A DNA stretch of 64,000 nt from Streptomyces sp. NBC_00457 (GCF_036014015.1 NZ_CP107905.1:8060001-8124000), one strand, 5' to 3'; shown: positions 36,064 through 44,489, numbered from the stretch's first letter. Notes: a model not told the origin generated them from the sequence alone. Program-made: numbers and translations.

Positions 36064-36938
36064 GGTTGACCGCCCGTCATGGCGCGGGCAACCGGCACAC
36101 TGCGGAGATACCTCAGGGCGCTGTGCGGGTCACCGATGCCGTTGTTCACCTGGGCTTCGGTGAGCTTCCGCGCGCCGGCGGAAAGGCTTGCGCCTCCGGT
36201 GATGAAGTCGTTGGGGTCGAAGACATTAACCCACCTGATGTTCGAGTCGAGCTGGAGGGGCGTGCCGTCGGTGATTCCCATAAGCCGCCGCACGGCGGGA
36301 ATGCCCAACGGCGATCCGCAGGTCACCAGCGTGTGCAGGGCAGAGCCGGGCGTGTCGGCAGCACTGACCTCCTTGCGGCGGAGCAGATCGTAGGCGATGA
36401 CGCTGCCGAGCGAATGGCCGATGACCACGGCGGTATCCAGCGTGAACCCGTCCCGGACGAATGCCCGCACCTCGGCAGCTAAGGCCGGCTTGGTGAGGTA
36501 ATAGCGCACCTCCCGCATGCGCCGGACGAAGAACTGCACGCCACCACCCGGATAACGGCGGTCATAGGCCATCGCCAGCCGGGTCAACCGCGGTGACCAC
36601 AGCTTGGGCAGTCCCAGGGTTGCCATGGGTTGGGTCTCGGCGAAGGCTACGTCCTCGGGCCGTACAAGGTCGGCGAAGGCCTCGGCGACGAACTCTTCTT
36701 CCGTTAGCTCCATCGGCACGGACTCGCCGAAGAGGTCGTCCTCGGGGCCAAGACAGTCCGTTCCCCTCGCCAGGAGCGCCGTCCAGTGCGGCACTTCGAG
36801 GGACGTCCCACAGGCTGCTACGTCGGGCAGCGAGTCGATGCCGCGCTGGAGCGCCCGGCCCCAGTCGGCGGTCAGCTGATGCTGGGAGGTTTTCGACTGC
36901 CCGATTCCGTGCACGCCGACGACCGGTATTGTCTGCAC
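36060..36938 (-). CDS. Alpha/beta hydrolase paired with the caspase-STAND protein
   Basis: 292 residues from GTG 36938. The oxyanion-region motif VVGVHGIGQSK opens the protein and the nucleophile elbow is VVIGHSLGSVIAYDLL (Ser176); a candidate acid and His follow in VNVFDPNDF and GDPHSALRYL. It resembles lipase/serine-esterase-like hydrolases, without signal peptide, so it acts in the cytoplasm. It is first in a two-gene operon, its stop overlapping the next start by four bases. In conflict systems such hydrolases can be second effectors (membrane or ester attack), or substrates cleaved by the protease; both are inference. Confidence 0.88.
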   Translation of the reverse strand: MQTIPVVGVHGIGQSKTSQHQLTADWGRALQRGIDSLPDVAACGTSLEVPHWTALLARGTDCLGPEDDLFGESVPMELTEEEFVAEAFADLVRPEDVAFAETQPMATLGLPKLWSPRLTRLAMAYDRRYPGGGVQFFVRRMREVRYYLTKPALAAEVRAFVRDGFTLDTAVVIGHSLGSVIAYDLLRRKEVSAADTPGSALHTLVTCGSPLGIPAVRRLMGITDGTPLQLDSNIRWVNVFDPNDFITGGASLSAGARKLTEAQVNNGIGDPHSALRYLRSVPVARAMTGGQP

Positions 36939-37243
36939 GCCTTACCCCGCCTCGCTCACCGTGTGCCTGCCTTCAAGCCCCGGATATGCTTTTGTCCCCT
37001 CCGGGCTGAAGACCATTGTGCTGCATGTGGTGTGGGCACAGGGGCGGTTCAAGGCCGGAGGTCACGTCCGCTGGAGTGGTATACCGACGGCCACTCAGTG
37101 ATCTCTTTTTTTGAGGCTGTGCGGTGCGTTCGGTGGGCAGGTCGGCTCCGTAGTTCTCTGACTCGATCGAGTGGAAGCGGGCCTTGGCCAGCATCAAGCG
37201 CCATGATCTGCACCACAGATCGAAGGGTAGGGAGCCCGACTAC
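36939..37243. other. 305-bp gap upstream of the hydrolase/caspase operon
   Basis: No gene is evident. A run CTCTTTTTTT (37103 region) could be part of a terminator or an A/T-rich operator. The region must contain the leftward promoter of the hydrolase operon and the rightward promoter of the ASCH gene; no strong -35/-10 pair stands out. Confidence 0.4.
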
Positions 37244-37600
37244 ATGAGTCGCACCACCTCAGCCCGCGTCATCGAGCTGAACCTGTACCCCCAGTACTTC
37301 GACCTCGTGGCCGCCGGCCGCAAGACCCGGGAAGTCCGGGTGAAGTACCCGAAGTTCGACGGCCTGACGGCCGGTGACCTGATCCGGTTCGCCGTGAAGG
37401 ACACCGACCGGTCATGCCTGACGCGGGTAACGCGGGTCGCCGAATACGCCTCGTTCGAGGAACTCCTGGACGCCGAAGGGCCCTCCCAGGTGAACCCCGA
37501 CGCGACCCGTGAGGAGCAACTGGCCAACATCCGTCGCATCTACCCGCCGGAAAAGGAACGGCTGGGGTGCCTGGCCATCGGTATCGAGCTGGTCAACTGA
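37244..37600 (+). CDS. ASCH-domain protein
   Basis: 118 residues, a single ASCH domain: IELNLYPQYFDLVAAGRKTREVRVKYPKFDGLTAGDLIRFAV, with the Lys-Thr-x-Glu-x-R motif (RKTREVR) that lines the RNA/nucleobase pocket, and the terminal helix of the fold at RIYPPEKERLGCLAIGIELV. ASCH proteins resemble PUA domains; some are RNases or amidohydrolases of modified nucleosides. It is isolated by its own strong terminator. Possible association with the adjacent conflict operon is positional only. Confidence 0.9.
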   Translation: MSRTTSARVIELNLYPQYFDLVAAGRKTREVRVKYPKFDGLTAGDLIRFAVKDTDRSCLTRVTRVAEYASFEELLDAEGPSQVNPDATREEQLANIRRIYPPEKERLGCLAIGIELVN

Positions 37601-37612
37601 CCCCAGAGAACG

Positions 37613-37660
37613 AGGCCCCCGGCCGCCCCTCCACGCGAGGGAGCGGCCGGGGGCCTTTTT
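37613..37660 (+). terminator. Rho-independent terminator after the ASCH gene
   Basis: Perfect 14-bp stem (AGGCCCCCGGCCGC at 37613-37626, complement at 37643-37656), 16-base loop, T-tract to 37660. It begins 13 bp after the stop. Confidence 0.95.
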
Positions 37661-37708
37661 CGTGCGTCTGCGCACGTCGCCGCGTTGTGGCACACTTCCC
37701 CGCTGCTT

Positions 37709-37748
37709 CGGTCCGTTGCACTTCATTGCGGTCCGTTGCGGTACGTCA
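37709..37748 (+). repeat. Double CGGTCCGTTGC motif before the HTH gene
   Basis: CGGTCCGTTGCA (37709-37720) and CGGTCCGTTGCGGTACGTCA (37729-37748) are direct repeats 20 bp apart. A close copy of the 13-mer GTCCGTTGCGGTC recurs at 40483-40495 and 45192-45204. Candidate operator for an element regulator. Confidence 0.5.
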
Positions 37749-37771
37749 TTGACCGACCGAAGGAGGCCCGT

Positions 37772-37993
37772 ATGGGCACCGCCGACGACGGCCCGGAGTG
37801 GCTGACCCGGGCACAGTTCGCCGCCGCCCTCCAGGTCCACGTGGGCACCGTCTCCCGCTGGATCGCCGCCGACCCGGACATGCGCGTGAAGCGCCTGGGC
37901 CCGAACGGGCACCGCGTCCGTATCCACCGCTCCGAGCTGGAGCGCCGCCGCTCCGAGACGTCCCCAATTGGGGACACCACGGCGACCGTCTGA
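37772..37993 (+). CDS. Excisionase/AlpA-like helix-turn-helix protein
   Basis: 73 residues, ATG 37772 after AGGAGG. The fold is a MerR-type winged helix: WLTRAQFAAALQVHVGTVSRWIAADPDMRVKRLGPNGHRVRIHRSELERRR, with the helix-turn-helix at about 10-32 and a wing ending in RIHRSEL. Small proteins of this sort are recombination directionality factors or element regulators. It opens the rightward gene block of the element and lies just after the GTCCGTTGC repeats, which may be its target. Confidence 0.8.
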   Translation: MGTADDGPEWLTRAQFAAALQVHVGTVSRWIAADPDMRVKRLGPNGHRVRIHRSELERRRSETSPIGDTTATV

Positions 37994-38119
37994 CCGTCGC
38001 CGAACGCGCCTGCGTGGTTATGGGCCCGGGCGCGCTGCACAACCCCGAGGCCGGCCACCGCGCCGCCTCGCACGTCGCTGGTTGAGGGCCGGACGAAACC
38101 CACGAGCACGGAGGCGCCC

Positions 38120-38503
38120 ATGCCTGCCGTCGACCTCATCCCCCGACAGTCCGCCGGTCCCGTCCCGGCCACCTACCTCGGGCTCCTCGCCCGCGAGTGG
38201 GAGGCCACCATGCCGCCCGTCCTGATCCGCTCCCGGTTCCTCGGGCTGCTGTACGTCCTCCACGACCGCGCCGACGAGATCGGGCACGTCCGCCCGCGCC
38301 ACGGCGGCGACGTCGTCCAGGACCTCGCCCGGGGCGCCTGCCTCAGCACGGAGGACGCGGTGCGGTACCTCGCCGCAGCCATGGCGGCCGGGGTCGTCGA
38401 ACGGCAGAGCACGGACGTCTACGCCCTCCGCCCGGCCGCCGTCCCCGACTGGTCCGCGGCCGTCGACCACATCACCGCCACCCGAGAGAGGACCGCCCCG
38501 TGA
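38120..38503 (+). CDS. Hypothetical protein of the element
   Basis: 127 residues, ATG 38120 with GGAGG at 38110-38114. Predicted mostly helical; the core RFLGLLYVLHDRADEIGHVRPRHGGDVVQDLARGACLSTEDAVRYLAAAMAAGVVERQ looks like a winged-helix replication- or regulation-type domain (helices followed by AAGVV hairpin). I do not recognise the family. It overlaps the next gene by four bases (GTGA), so it is in an operon. Confidence 0.7.
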   Translation: MPAVDLIPRQSAGPVPATYLGLLAREWEATMPPVLIRSRFLGLLYVLHDRADEIGHVRPRHGGDVVQDLARGACLSTEDAVRYLAAAMAAGVVERQSTDVYALRPAAVPDWSAAVDHITATRERTAP

Positions 38504-38970
38504 AGGCCACCAGGTCCACAGCCGCCGCCCGCATCGCCGGGACCCGCCGCCCCGAGCACAATCACTGCTGGCTCTGCGGCCTGCCCGGCCTCCCGCCGCC
38601 GCACGGCAACCTGCGCTCCGACGTCCACGTGAGCGCCCACCCGTGCCCGCGCTGCTGGAACGCCCAACCGCGCGGCCGCAACGCCAGGTGCCGCGCCGCC
38701 TCCGCCCTGTACGTCGCCCTCGCCCTGCCCCGCGCCTGGCACGACACCGGCTTTCGCACGGGGTGGCTGGAGGAGGTCTCCCGCCGCCACGGCGTCACGG
38801 CCTGGTACGACGCACCGAAGGACACCCCACCACCGTCCGAGCCGTTCGTATGGATCCCCCCGGACGTCCTGGAGGCCGCGGCCGCCGACCTCGCCCGCCT
38901 GGAGGAGGAGTTCGAGCGGTCCCGCATCGCGCCCTCCGCCCGCCCCACGGGAAAGGCTGGCGCCCGGTGA
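38500..38970 (+). CDS. Hypothetical protein with CxxC pairs
   Basis: 156 residues from GTG 38500, coupled to the preceding gene. HCWLCGLPG (near residue 24) and HPCPRCWNA (near residue 48) form a probable zinc-binding knuckle pair; a run of basic residues follows (RGRNARCR). The C-terminal half is helical and acidic. No known family recognised. Zinc plus basic residues hint at nucleic-acid binding. Confidence 0.65.
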   Translation: MKATRSTAAARIAGTRRPEHNHCWLCGLPGLPPPHGNLRSDVHVSAHPCPRCWNAQPRGRNARCRAASALYVALALPRAWHDTGFRTGWLEEVSRRHGVTAWYDAPKDTPPPSEPFVWIPPDVLEAAAADLARLEEEFERSRIAPSARPTGKAGAR

Positions 38971-39050
38971 CCCCGCCCCGCTCCTGGCCCCACGACGAGC
39001 TACGAAAGGTAGCCAAAACGCTGACATTCGTTGCACTCCGAGCGGCCTGA
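38967..39050 (+). CDS. Very short overlapping frame
   Basis: Twenty-seven codons from GTG 38967, overlapping the preceding stop by four bases. It reads VTPPRSWPHDELRKVAKTL and ends at TGA 39050. The stop-start coupling follows the pattern of its neighbours, but the frame may be a truncated gene or chance. Confidence 0.3.
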   Translation: MTPPRSWPHDELRKVAKTLTFVALRAA

Positions 39051-39144
39051 CCGTCCTGTACCGCTACACATCCGCGCAGGTCACGGCCCGTGCACGCGTA
39101 TACACCCCTGACACCGACCGTCAGACCCGACCGGAGGCCACGCC

Positions 39145-39543
39145 ATGGCGTCCAAGCCACTGACCACCCGCGTCTCCCCGGCCGTCCACGAGGCCCTGAC
39201 CTCACTCGCCGCCCGCCGCCGCACGTCCCTCGCCGCGACGGCCGCCGATCTGCTGAGCGCCGCCGTGGCCGACGAGGACGGCACACCGCCACCGCCTGAC
39301 GGCGAGATGACCGCCGCCGTGCTGCGCGCCCTGGGCGACGTCACCGTGCCCGCCGCCGTGATGTACCGGGAGATCGCCCTACAGATGGCCCGATGCATCG
39401 AACGCGACCGGCACGGCGCCCCGGGCGCAGCACGACGGCTCATGGAGGCCGCCGACAAGGCACTCCAGATCCAGAACCGGGCCGACCAGCCAACCGACCC
39501 CACCATGAGCGCCCTCCTGGGCGGCCTCTTCGCGGGCCTGTAG
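39145..39543 (+). CDS. Hypothetical protein, RHH-like N-terminus
   Basis: 132 residues, ATG 39145 after GGAGG. MASKPLTTRVSPAVHEALTSLAARRRTSLAATAADLLSAAV has the strand-helix-helix pattern of ribbon-helix-helix or relaxosome accessory proteins. The remainder (AAVMYREIALQMARCIERDRHG) is helical. It ends MSALLGGLFAGL-stop where the next frame opens one base back; that frame has no start of its own (see next entry). Confidence 0.65.
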   Translation: MASKPLTTRVSPAVHEALTSLAARRRTSLAATAADLLSAAVADEDGTPPPPDGEMTAAVLRALGDVTVPAAVMYREIALQMARCIERDRHGAPGAARRLMEAADKALQIQNRADQPTDPTMSALLGGLFAGL

Positions 39544-39545
39544 AG

Positions 39546-40277
39546 GCGGCCGGGAAGCCCTTCCCGGGCACTCCCGGCCCCTTTACACCCCGGCCGCCGA
39601 AGGCTGACCCGGCCGTCCCGCCCGAGGAGCGCCGGGCCCGCCGCGAGCGCTGGTACGCAGAGGTCTACTGGCCGTGGAAGGTCACCGTCGCCGAGGAGAT
39701 CCGCCGCGCACCCCTCGCCGCGGCCGACCTGTTCGAGCGCCTGGTGCCCGAGCACGAGCGGCCCCGGGCCGTGTTCGCCGCCATCCTGGACGGCCGCCCC
39801 ACCCGCGAGGCCCTGGACGCGATGGAGCGCCAGGAGGAGGCAGACCGGGAACACCTGCGCACGGTCGCCGTCCTGGCGGCCGCCGGCCTCCCGTACCGGC
39901 ACATCGCCCGCGCTTACCGGGTGTCGCCGTCGACCGTGTGGCGCTGGGCGCAGCGCGGCACGGCGCTATGGCACCAGGAGAACGACCCGGAGGGCCTGGC
40001 GGCAGCTCTCGCCGCGCTCCCGCCCCTGGACGACCTCAAGGCCCGCACAGCCGCTCCACGGCCCCCACAGCGCCCGGCACCGGCCCCACCGCCCGAGGAC
40101 CCTGACGAGGCGTTCACCGCGTGGGCACGGGCCCGGTTCGGCATCGCCCCGGAGGACCTGGCGGAGCTGGAGGCCGCCGGAACCGACTGGGCGGACCTGG
40201 ACGCCCTGAACGAGGCCGACGCCGACCAGCTCGCCGCGCTCCTGGACGACCTCGCCGACGAGGAACCCGCCGCCTGA
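39546..40277 (+). CDS. HTH-domain protein without a proper start
   Basis: The frame runs from 39546 to TGA 40277 (about 243 residues), with RRERWYAEVYWPWKVTVAEEI, an HTH of Trp-rich type LPYRHIARAYRVSPSTVWRWAQRG (about residues 115-138), a Pro-rich linker and an acidic C-terminal tail rich in Asp/Ala. No ATG, GTG or TTG in frame occurs between 39543 and about 39747; the only upstream ATG (39393) lies inside the previous gene without a ribosome site. It is either expressed by a -1 frameshift from the previous gene or was separated from its start by an indel. Confidence 0.6.
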   Translation, partial: AAGKPFPGTPGPFTPRPPKADPAVPPEERRARRERWYAEVYWPWKVTVAEEIRRAPLAAADLFERLVPEHERPRAVFAAILDGRPTREALDAMERQEEADREHLRTVAVLAAAGLPYRHIARAYRVSPSTVWRWAQRGTALWHQENDPEGLAAALAALPPLDDLKARTAAPRPPQRPAPAPPPEDPDEAFTAWARARFGIAPEDLAELEAAGTDWADLDALNEADADQLAALLDDLADEEPAA

Positions 40278-40761
40278 CGCGCCGCGCCAGAACACCCGCC
40301 GCGCGGGCGAGGGGTTGAACCGGGTCACGCGAGGGTTGAACCTCCGGGCCCCGCGTACCCGCGCCCGTGCGCGTGGACCTGCGCAAGTAGCGCAACAACC
40401 CGGCGATCCGTCCCGGTTCGGCACGGTCCGCAACGGCGACCACCGGGAGTGGTTCCGGTGGATCTGGTTGCCCTTGATCTAGTTCCGTTGCGGTCTACCC
40501 GCAGTCCGGACTTGCGGTAGAGCGCAACTCCGGACTAACGCTCCACCGTCACTCGCGGCTGCGGCCCCGGGCGCCGGCGCCTCGCCCGGGCCGTACGTGA
40601 ACCGGTTGACGTACGGCGGCCGCCGATGACGTACGCGACCGTCCCGGCCGGGACGAACTAGGCCCAGTTCGCACTATCTCGCTGAGGCTTCCTGTGGTCT
40701 TGGCTCCGAGCGCCCCTCAAGGGGTGAGGCGGGAAGTGCCCGCCCGATCGGAGGTCCTGAC
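40278..40761. other. 484-bp non-coding region with stem-loop
   Basis: No gene. It holds a 13-of-14-bp hairpin (AGTCCGGACTTGCG at 40503-40516 against 40523-40536) and, 8 bp before it, TTCCGTTGCGGTC (40483-40495), the third member of the element's repeat family. The cluster looks like a regulatory or transfer/replication site rather than a simple terminator. Confidence 0.5.
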
Positions 40762-40968
40762 GTGAAGGTGCGATTCCTGGGCGGCCCCCTGGCCGGACGC
40801 GTGCTGTCGACGTCCCCGGAGCCGTGGCCCGGCGGCTGGCTCACGGCAGACGGCGTTCACTGGGCGCTGTACCGCCCCGTCCACCGGGACCCGGTGAGCG
40901 GGATCGTCCTCGCCGAGGTTCAGGAGACGGGGCGGCCAACGCCCGGTCGGGGCCCCATCGACGGGTGA
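40762..40968 (+). CDS. Small hypothetical protein
   Basis: 68 residues from GTG 40762 with GGAGG upstream. VKVRFLGGPLAGRVLSTSPEPWPGGWLTADGVHWALYRPVHRDPVSGIVLAEVQET looks like a compact beta-rich domain seen in small phage or element proteins. No known function. Confidence 0.6.
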   Translation: MKVRFLGGPLAGRVLSTSPEPWPGGWLTADGVHWALYRPVHRDPVSGIVLAEVQETGRPTPGRGPIDG

Positions 40969-41024
40969 ACGTGTCCCCGGTCAGTCGTCCAAGGGGCCGG
41001 TGTTTGGCGGCCTTGACCAGAAGG

Positions 41025-41231
41025 TCACTCGTCAGGGACGCCACCAGGCGGCCCACATTGCCGTGTGTGCCCGGTTCCAGCTCTCGGACGCGTTAGGACG
41101 GGCGGGCCGTCCTCACCCCACTCCACGGCGTACACCAGGGCGGGGCGGCCGTCGCGCAGCCGACCCCGGGCGCCGGGGGCGTAGCCGCCGTGCTGGTCGA
41201 CCAGGCGGGCCACGGCGTGCCGCTCCTCCAC
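41025..41231 (-). CDS. Small leftward frame, probably a gene remnant
   Basis: From GTG 41231 the first 45 residues (EERHAVARLVDQHGGYAPGARGRLRDGRPALVYAVEWGEDGPPVLT) show strong G/C third-position bias; after 41095 this bias is lost, so the true 3' end is probably missing. The sense of coding also extends a few codons upstream of the GTG. No family recognised. Confidence 0.35.
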   Translation of the reverse strand: MEERHAVARLVDQHGGYAPGARGRLRDGRPALVYAVEWGEDGPPVLTRPRAGTGHTRQCGPPGGVPDE

Positions 41232-41348
41232 CTCCCGCCAGGACGAGTTATGAGTTCGTGGCGGGCGCCCGCCATGCGATAACGGGATTGCGGGAAATAC
41301 CGGGTGTTGTCATGGTAATGACCCCTAGTATGTCGCCGAGGGGGGCCC

Positions 41349-42317
41349 ATGGCTGAACGGCGTTTGACGCACGCGGTGTTCGGAACGCTGGGGGCGGTCC
41401 TGCTCGCGGTCGGCGGGTACGCGCTTGTGGACGCGTCCGGAGGTGTTCCCGAGTCGTCGGGCGGGTCCTCGCCGAGGCAGGGGGAGCGGGACGACGGGTC
41501 CAGCGGCGGGTCGTCCGGGACGTCGGGGTCGTCGGGGTCGTCGGGGTCGTCGGGGTCGTCGGGATCCTCCGGGACGTCGGGGTCGTCCGGCGGGAAGCCG
41601 GGGGGCGGGACGCCTCCGGGACCGACGGTGGACGACATGTTCCCGCAGAATAAGAACAACGGTGTGTTCGACAGCCCGGAGGGCGGCTGCGGGGTCCTAG
41701 TCAACAACTCCCCGGCCCCCCTGCGGGTCGAGTCCTTCAGCGTCGTCCGCGGCGAGGGCGTGTCGGTCGAATCCGGCTGCGGGGGCGAGATCTTTGCACC
41801 CGGGTCCTGGGGCGTCGACCTGAACCTCATCGAGGGCCTCGTTCCCCCCTGCCAGCCGGGGACGACCGTGCTGCAGCCCAAACAGGGCCCGCCCCGCCAG
41901 GCCTGCGTCTTCTACGTGCACCGCGAGGCCGGCCACGACGCGGGGACGGCCACCGTCGGAGCACGGGTCAGTGTGGTCGACTGTGGTGCGCACGAGGTCA
42001 GACCGTGCGAGGGGATGTGGACGCGGGTGTACGGCTTCATGTCCTCGCAACCGACGGGGACGTCGGAGGGGCAGAGTGAGGGACAGACGAGCGAGGGTCA
42101 GACCACGGACGGGCAGACCACGGAGGGGCAGACGAGCGAGGGCCAGACGAGCGAGGGTCAGACCACGGAGGGGCAGAGCGAGGGCCAGACGACTGACGGC
42201 ACGGGCGAGGTCGGTGGCGGCGAAATCGGTGGGGGCGAGATCGCGGGCACGGAGACGACGGGATCGCAGACGGAGGGCACCGGAACGGACGACGCAATGG
42301 ATACGGGCACACCGTGA
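41349..42317 (+). CDS. Exported or membrane-anchored low-complexity protein
   Basis: 322 residues. One N-terminal hydrophobic segment (about 8-29) acts as signal or anchor. Then a Ser-Gly-rich stalk with repeated GSS, encoded by a 9-bp tandem repeat (41521-41590). The middle (about 95-235) is a globular domain with five to six cysteines. The C-terminus is a run of EGQ[TS] repeats (15-bp DNA units, about 42060-42200) and a Gly/Thr-rich tail. It overlaps the next membrane-protein gene by four bases, so they are made together. Function unknown; the shape suggests a surface protein projecting through the wall. Confidence 0.75.
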   Translation: MAERRLTHAVFGTLGAVLLAVGGYALVDASGGVPESSGGSSPRQGERDDGSSGGSSGTSGSSGSSGSSGSSGSSGTSGSSGGKPGGGTPPGPTVDDMFPQNKNNGVFDSPEGGCGVLVNNSPAPLRVESFSVVRGEGVSVESGCGGEIFAPGSWGVDLNLIEGLVPPCQPGTTVLQPKQGPPRQACVFYVHREAGHDAGTATVGARVSVVDCGAHEVRPCEGMWTRVYGFMSSQPTGTSEGQSEGQTSEGQTTDGQTTEGQTSEGQTSEGQTTEGQSEGQTTDGTGEVGGGEIGGGEIAGTETTGSQTEGTGTDDAMDTGTP

Positions 42318-43444
42318 GCCGAACCACCCCGGACCCCTCCAACCCCGCACCCATCCCAACCCCGGTCCCAGCCCCCCGCCCGGCCACCCCGGCACCGGAC
42401 CCCGTACCAAGCCCTGACCCGGCCACCCGGCCGCCCCCCGATCCAGGCCCAGACCGTGAGCCTCAGCCCGTACCCGACCCGGCGCCAACGCCCGACCCCG
42501 CCGGAAGCCCCCCGCTGGGCGACCTCTGGTCGCGGCTGACCGCCCTCGCCAACGTCGTCGCGCCCACCACGGTCGTGACCGCGCTGCTCTTCTACTTCGG
42601 CTACGTCGCAACCAACGCCCGCTTTCGCTCCTTCGGCGTCTCCCTCGACCTCGTCGACCTGTCGCTCCAGGACCTGCTGCTGTACGGCGTCGAGGCCCTC
42701 GTACCGCCGCTGATCTTCATCGCCCTGGCCAGCCTGCTCGTCGTCGCCGCCCGCACCGGCCTGCGGTGGCTGATGGCCGCCCCCCGCCGCGACGCGATCA
42801 GCGGCTGGACAGGCGTGCTCATGGCCCTCGCCGGCCTGCTGGCGCTCCTGCGCGGCGTCATGGGCCTGCTGGTGCCCGGCGTTGCCCGCAACGAGGCCAT
42901 CGCCACCACCCCCGCCTCGCTGGCCGGCGGCGCCGTGCTGCTGGCCTGCGGGCTGCACGTGCTGCGGGTTGTGGCGGTCCGCTGGGACCGGGCCCGCCCC
43001 GCCGCCGAGGGCACCCGCCCCGGCGAGCTCGCCGACTGGCTGGAGTCGCCCGCCCTCGCCCGGACCCTGCGCTACGGCCTGGCCTGGGTCGCCGTCCTCC
43101 TCGTGGCCGGCGCCTTCTGGGCCGTCAACAGCTTCGCCGCCTCGTACGGCCGGGCCCGCGCCCTCGACGACGCCGCGGCGCTTCCGGACCGCCCCGCCGT
43201 CGTCCTCTACACGAAGGAGCCGCTGAACGATCTCCCGCCCGGCGTACGGCAGTCGGTCCTGCCGGGCGCGGACGGCAAGGCGGCGTTCCGCTACCGTTGT
43301 ACGGGCCTACGCCTGCTCGTCGAGTCCGGCTCGCGCCTGTTCCTGGTCCCCGCGGACTGGGACCCCGATACGGCCCGGACCCTTGTCGTGCCGTACGACG
43401 ACACGGTCCGCATGCAGGTGCAGCCCCCACCGCAGGTGCGGTGA
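42314..43444 (+). CDS. Multi-pass membrane protein, Pro-rich N-terminus
   Basis: 376 residues from GTG 42314, coupled to the previous gene. Residues 1-70 are almost all Pro/Asp/Ala repeats (PDPAP-type), then four or more membrane helices (about 85-105, 125-150, 165-195, 198-220) and one more near 255-275, followed by an extracellular or cytosolic domain of about 100 residues (RPAVVLYTKEPLNDLPPGVRQS). Not a family I recognise. Pairing with the low-complexity exported protein suggests one envelope complex. Confidence 0.75.
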   Translation: MSRTTPDPSNPAPIPTPVPAPRPATPAPDPVPSPDPATRPPPDPGPDREPQPVPDPAPTPDPAGSPPLGDLWSRLTALANVVAPTTVVTALLFYFGYVATNARFRSFGVSLDLVDLSLQDLLLYGVEALVPPLIFIALASLLVVAARTGLRWLMAAPRRDAISGWTGVLMALAGLLALLRGVMGLLVPGVARNEAIATTPASLAGGAVLLACGLHVLRVVAVRWDRARPAAEGTRPGELADWLESPALARTLRYGLAWVAVLLVAGAFWAVNSFAASYGRARALDDAAALPDRPAVVLYTKEPLNDLPPGVRQSVLPGADGKAAFRYRCTGLRLLVESGSRLFLVPADWDPDTARTLVVPYDDTVRMQVQPPPQVR

Positions 43445-43652
43445 GGGCTGCCGTACCGCCCGCGTCAGTCCGCGATGTCCGCGACCCCCTCCACCGACTG
43501 CGGCGGCCGGGTCCCCGACCCTACGTCCCGGGGTTGATACTGGTGGCCTCGCCTATTCAACTGTGAGGACGACCACCGGGCGCTCTGCGTCGCCTTCCGA
43601 GGCCTCTCCACCCGTTCCCCGAGGCCGCGGTAGGGGGGCCAGAATCTCAGTC

Positions 43653-44419
43653 ATGTCAGAGACCTTCTGGACCGCCGTCGGCTCGATCGGCACGACGCTC
43701 GCCCTGGGCTTCGTCGGGTGGCAGGCGTACCTCACCCGCGAATCGCTCAGGGTCAGCCAGCTCATGACGGCGGACGCGATCCGCAGTCGGCTCGACTCCC
43801 AGGCCCCGGGCGTCACCCTCAAGCTGACCGCCCGCCCTGGGAGCCGCTGGCGTGGAACAACACCGGGATGCCGTGCAGCACCTGGCCAGTGGGGCACACA
43901 TGGCACTTCCCCGCGCAGCAGGAAGGCTCCAACCGTCTCGTGCTTCAGCAGGTCCTGGTGCTGGAGAACCTCAGCGACCGGCGGGTGCAGGTCCGGTGCG
44001 GCGGCGACCTGGTGGTGGCCAGCGAGGAGAACAGGCCCACGGCCGCCGGGGTGTTCCTCCTGGAGCCGGGCGAGACGAGCCCGGAGGTCTACCTCCAGCG
44101 TGACTTCACCATCAAGGAACTCGCGGAGAACTTCACGGCGAAGCAGGCCGGCCACGAGCTGCCTCACCAGGTGCGCGGCAGCGTGACCGTGGAGGACGAC
44201 CGCGACAACGGCAGCACGGACCGGTGGGACCTGGTGCTGACTGGCTGCCCGGTCGAGCCTGTTCCGGACCACGAGGGCCTGTGGAGGGTCGCGCCCTGGC
44301 ACCTGACCGAGGGCTCAGGCCTGCGGACGCTGGACTACAGCCTGCTGCCGCCGCGTCAGCGTATCCACTGGGTGTCGCGCGCCCGGGGCGTCCAGCTCCC
44401 GGCCCCGGACGGTTCGTAG
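43653..44419 (+). pseudogene. Small membrane-anchored protein gene, frameshifted
   Basis: Starts ATG 43653 as MSETFWTAVGSIGTTLALGF, one membrane segment, then ESLRVSQLMTADAIRSRLDSQAPGVTLKLTARP. Just after the C-rich CGCCCGCCCTGGG (43838-43848) the frame is lost; the downstream frame PPWEPLAWNNTGMPCSTWPVGHTW continues with coding bias to 44419. A small indel in the C-run accounts for it. Whether it is real decay or a base-calling error needs the reads. Confidence 0.7.
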
Positions 44420-44489
44420 CGGCTTCTTGTCCTCGGGCCCGAGCCACGAACTGCCACAAGGCGTCCGGTGTGTCGGCTTAGATGTGACC

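Noticed and set aside
41521..41590. CRISPR-like array
   Set aside because: Short 9-bp tandem units inside a gene, with no spacers; they encode a Ser-Gly stalk. No CRISPR array or cas gene was seen anywhere in the window.
41970..41982. GTCAGTGTGG as a further PafBC-type promoter
   Set aside because: It is inside a coding region and lacks TTG at the start and a TANNNT box eight bases downstream.
43553..44302. Minus-strand frame over the 43653 gene as an alternative to calling it frameshifted
   Set aside because: Its translation has no recognisable features, while the two plus-strand frames join logically with coding bias.
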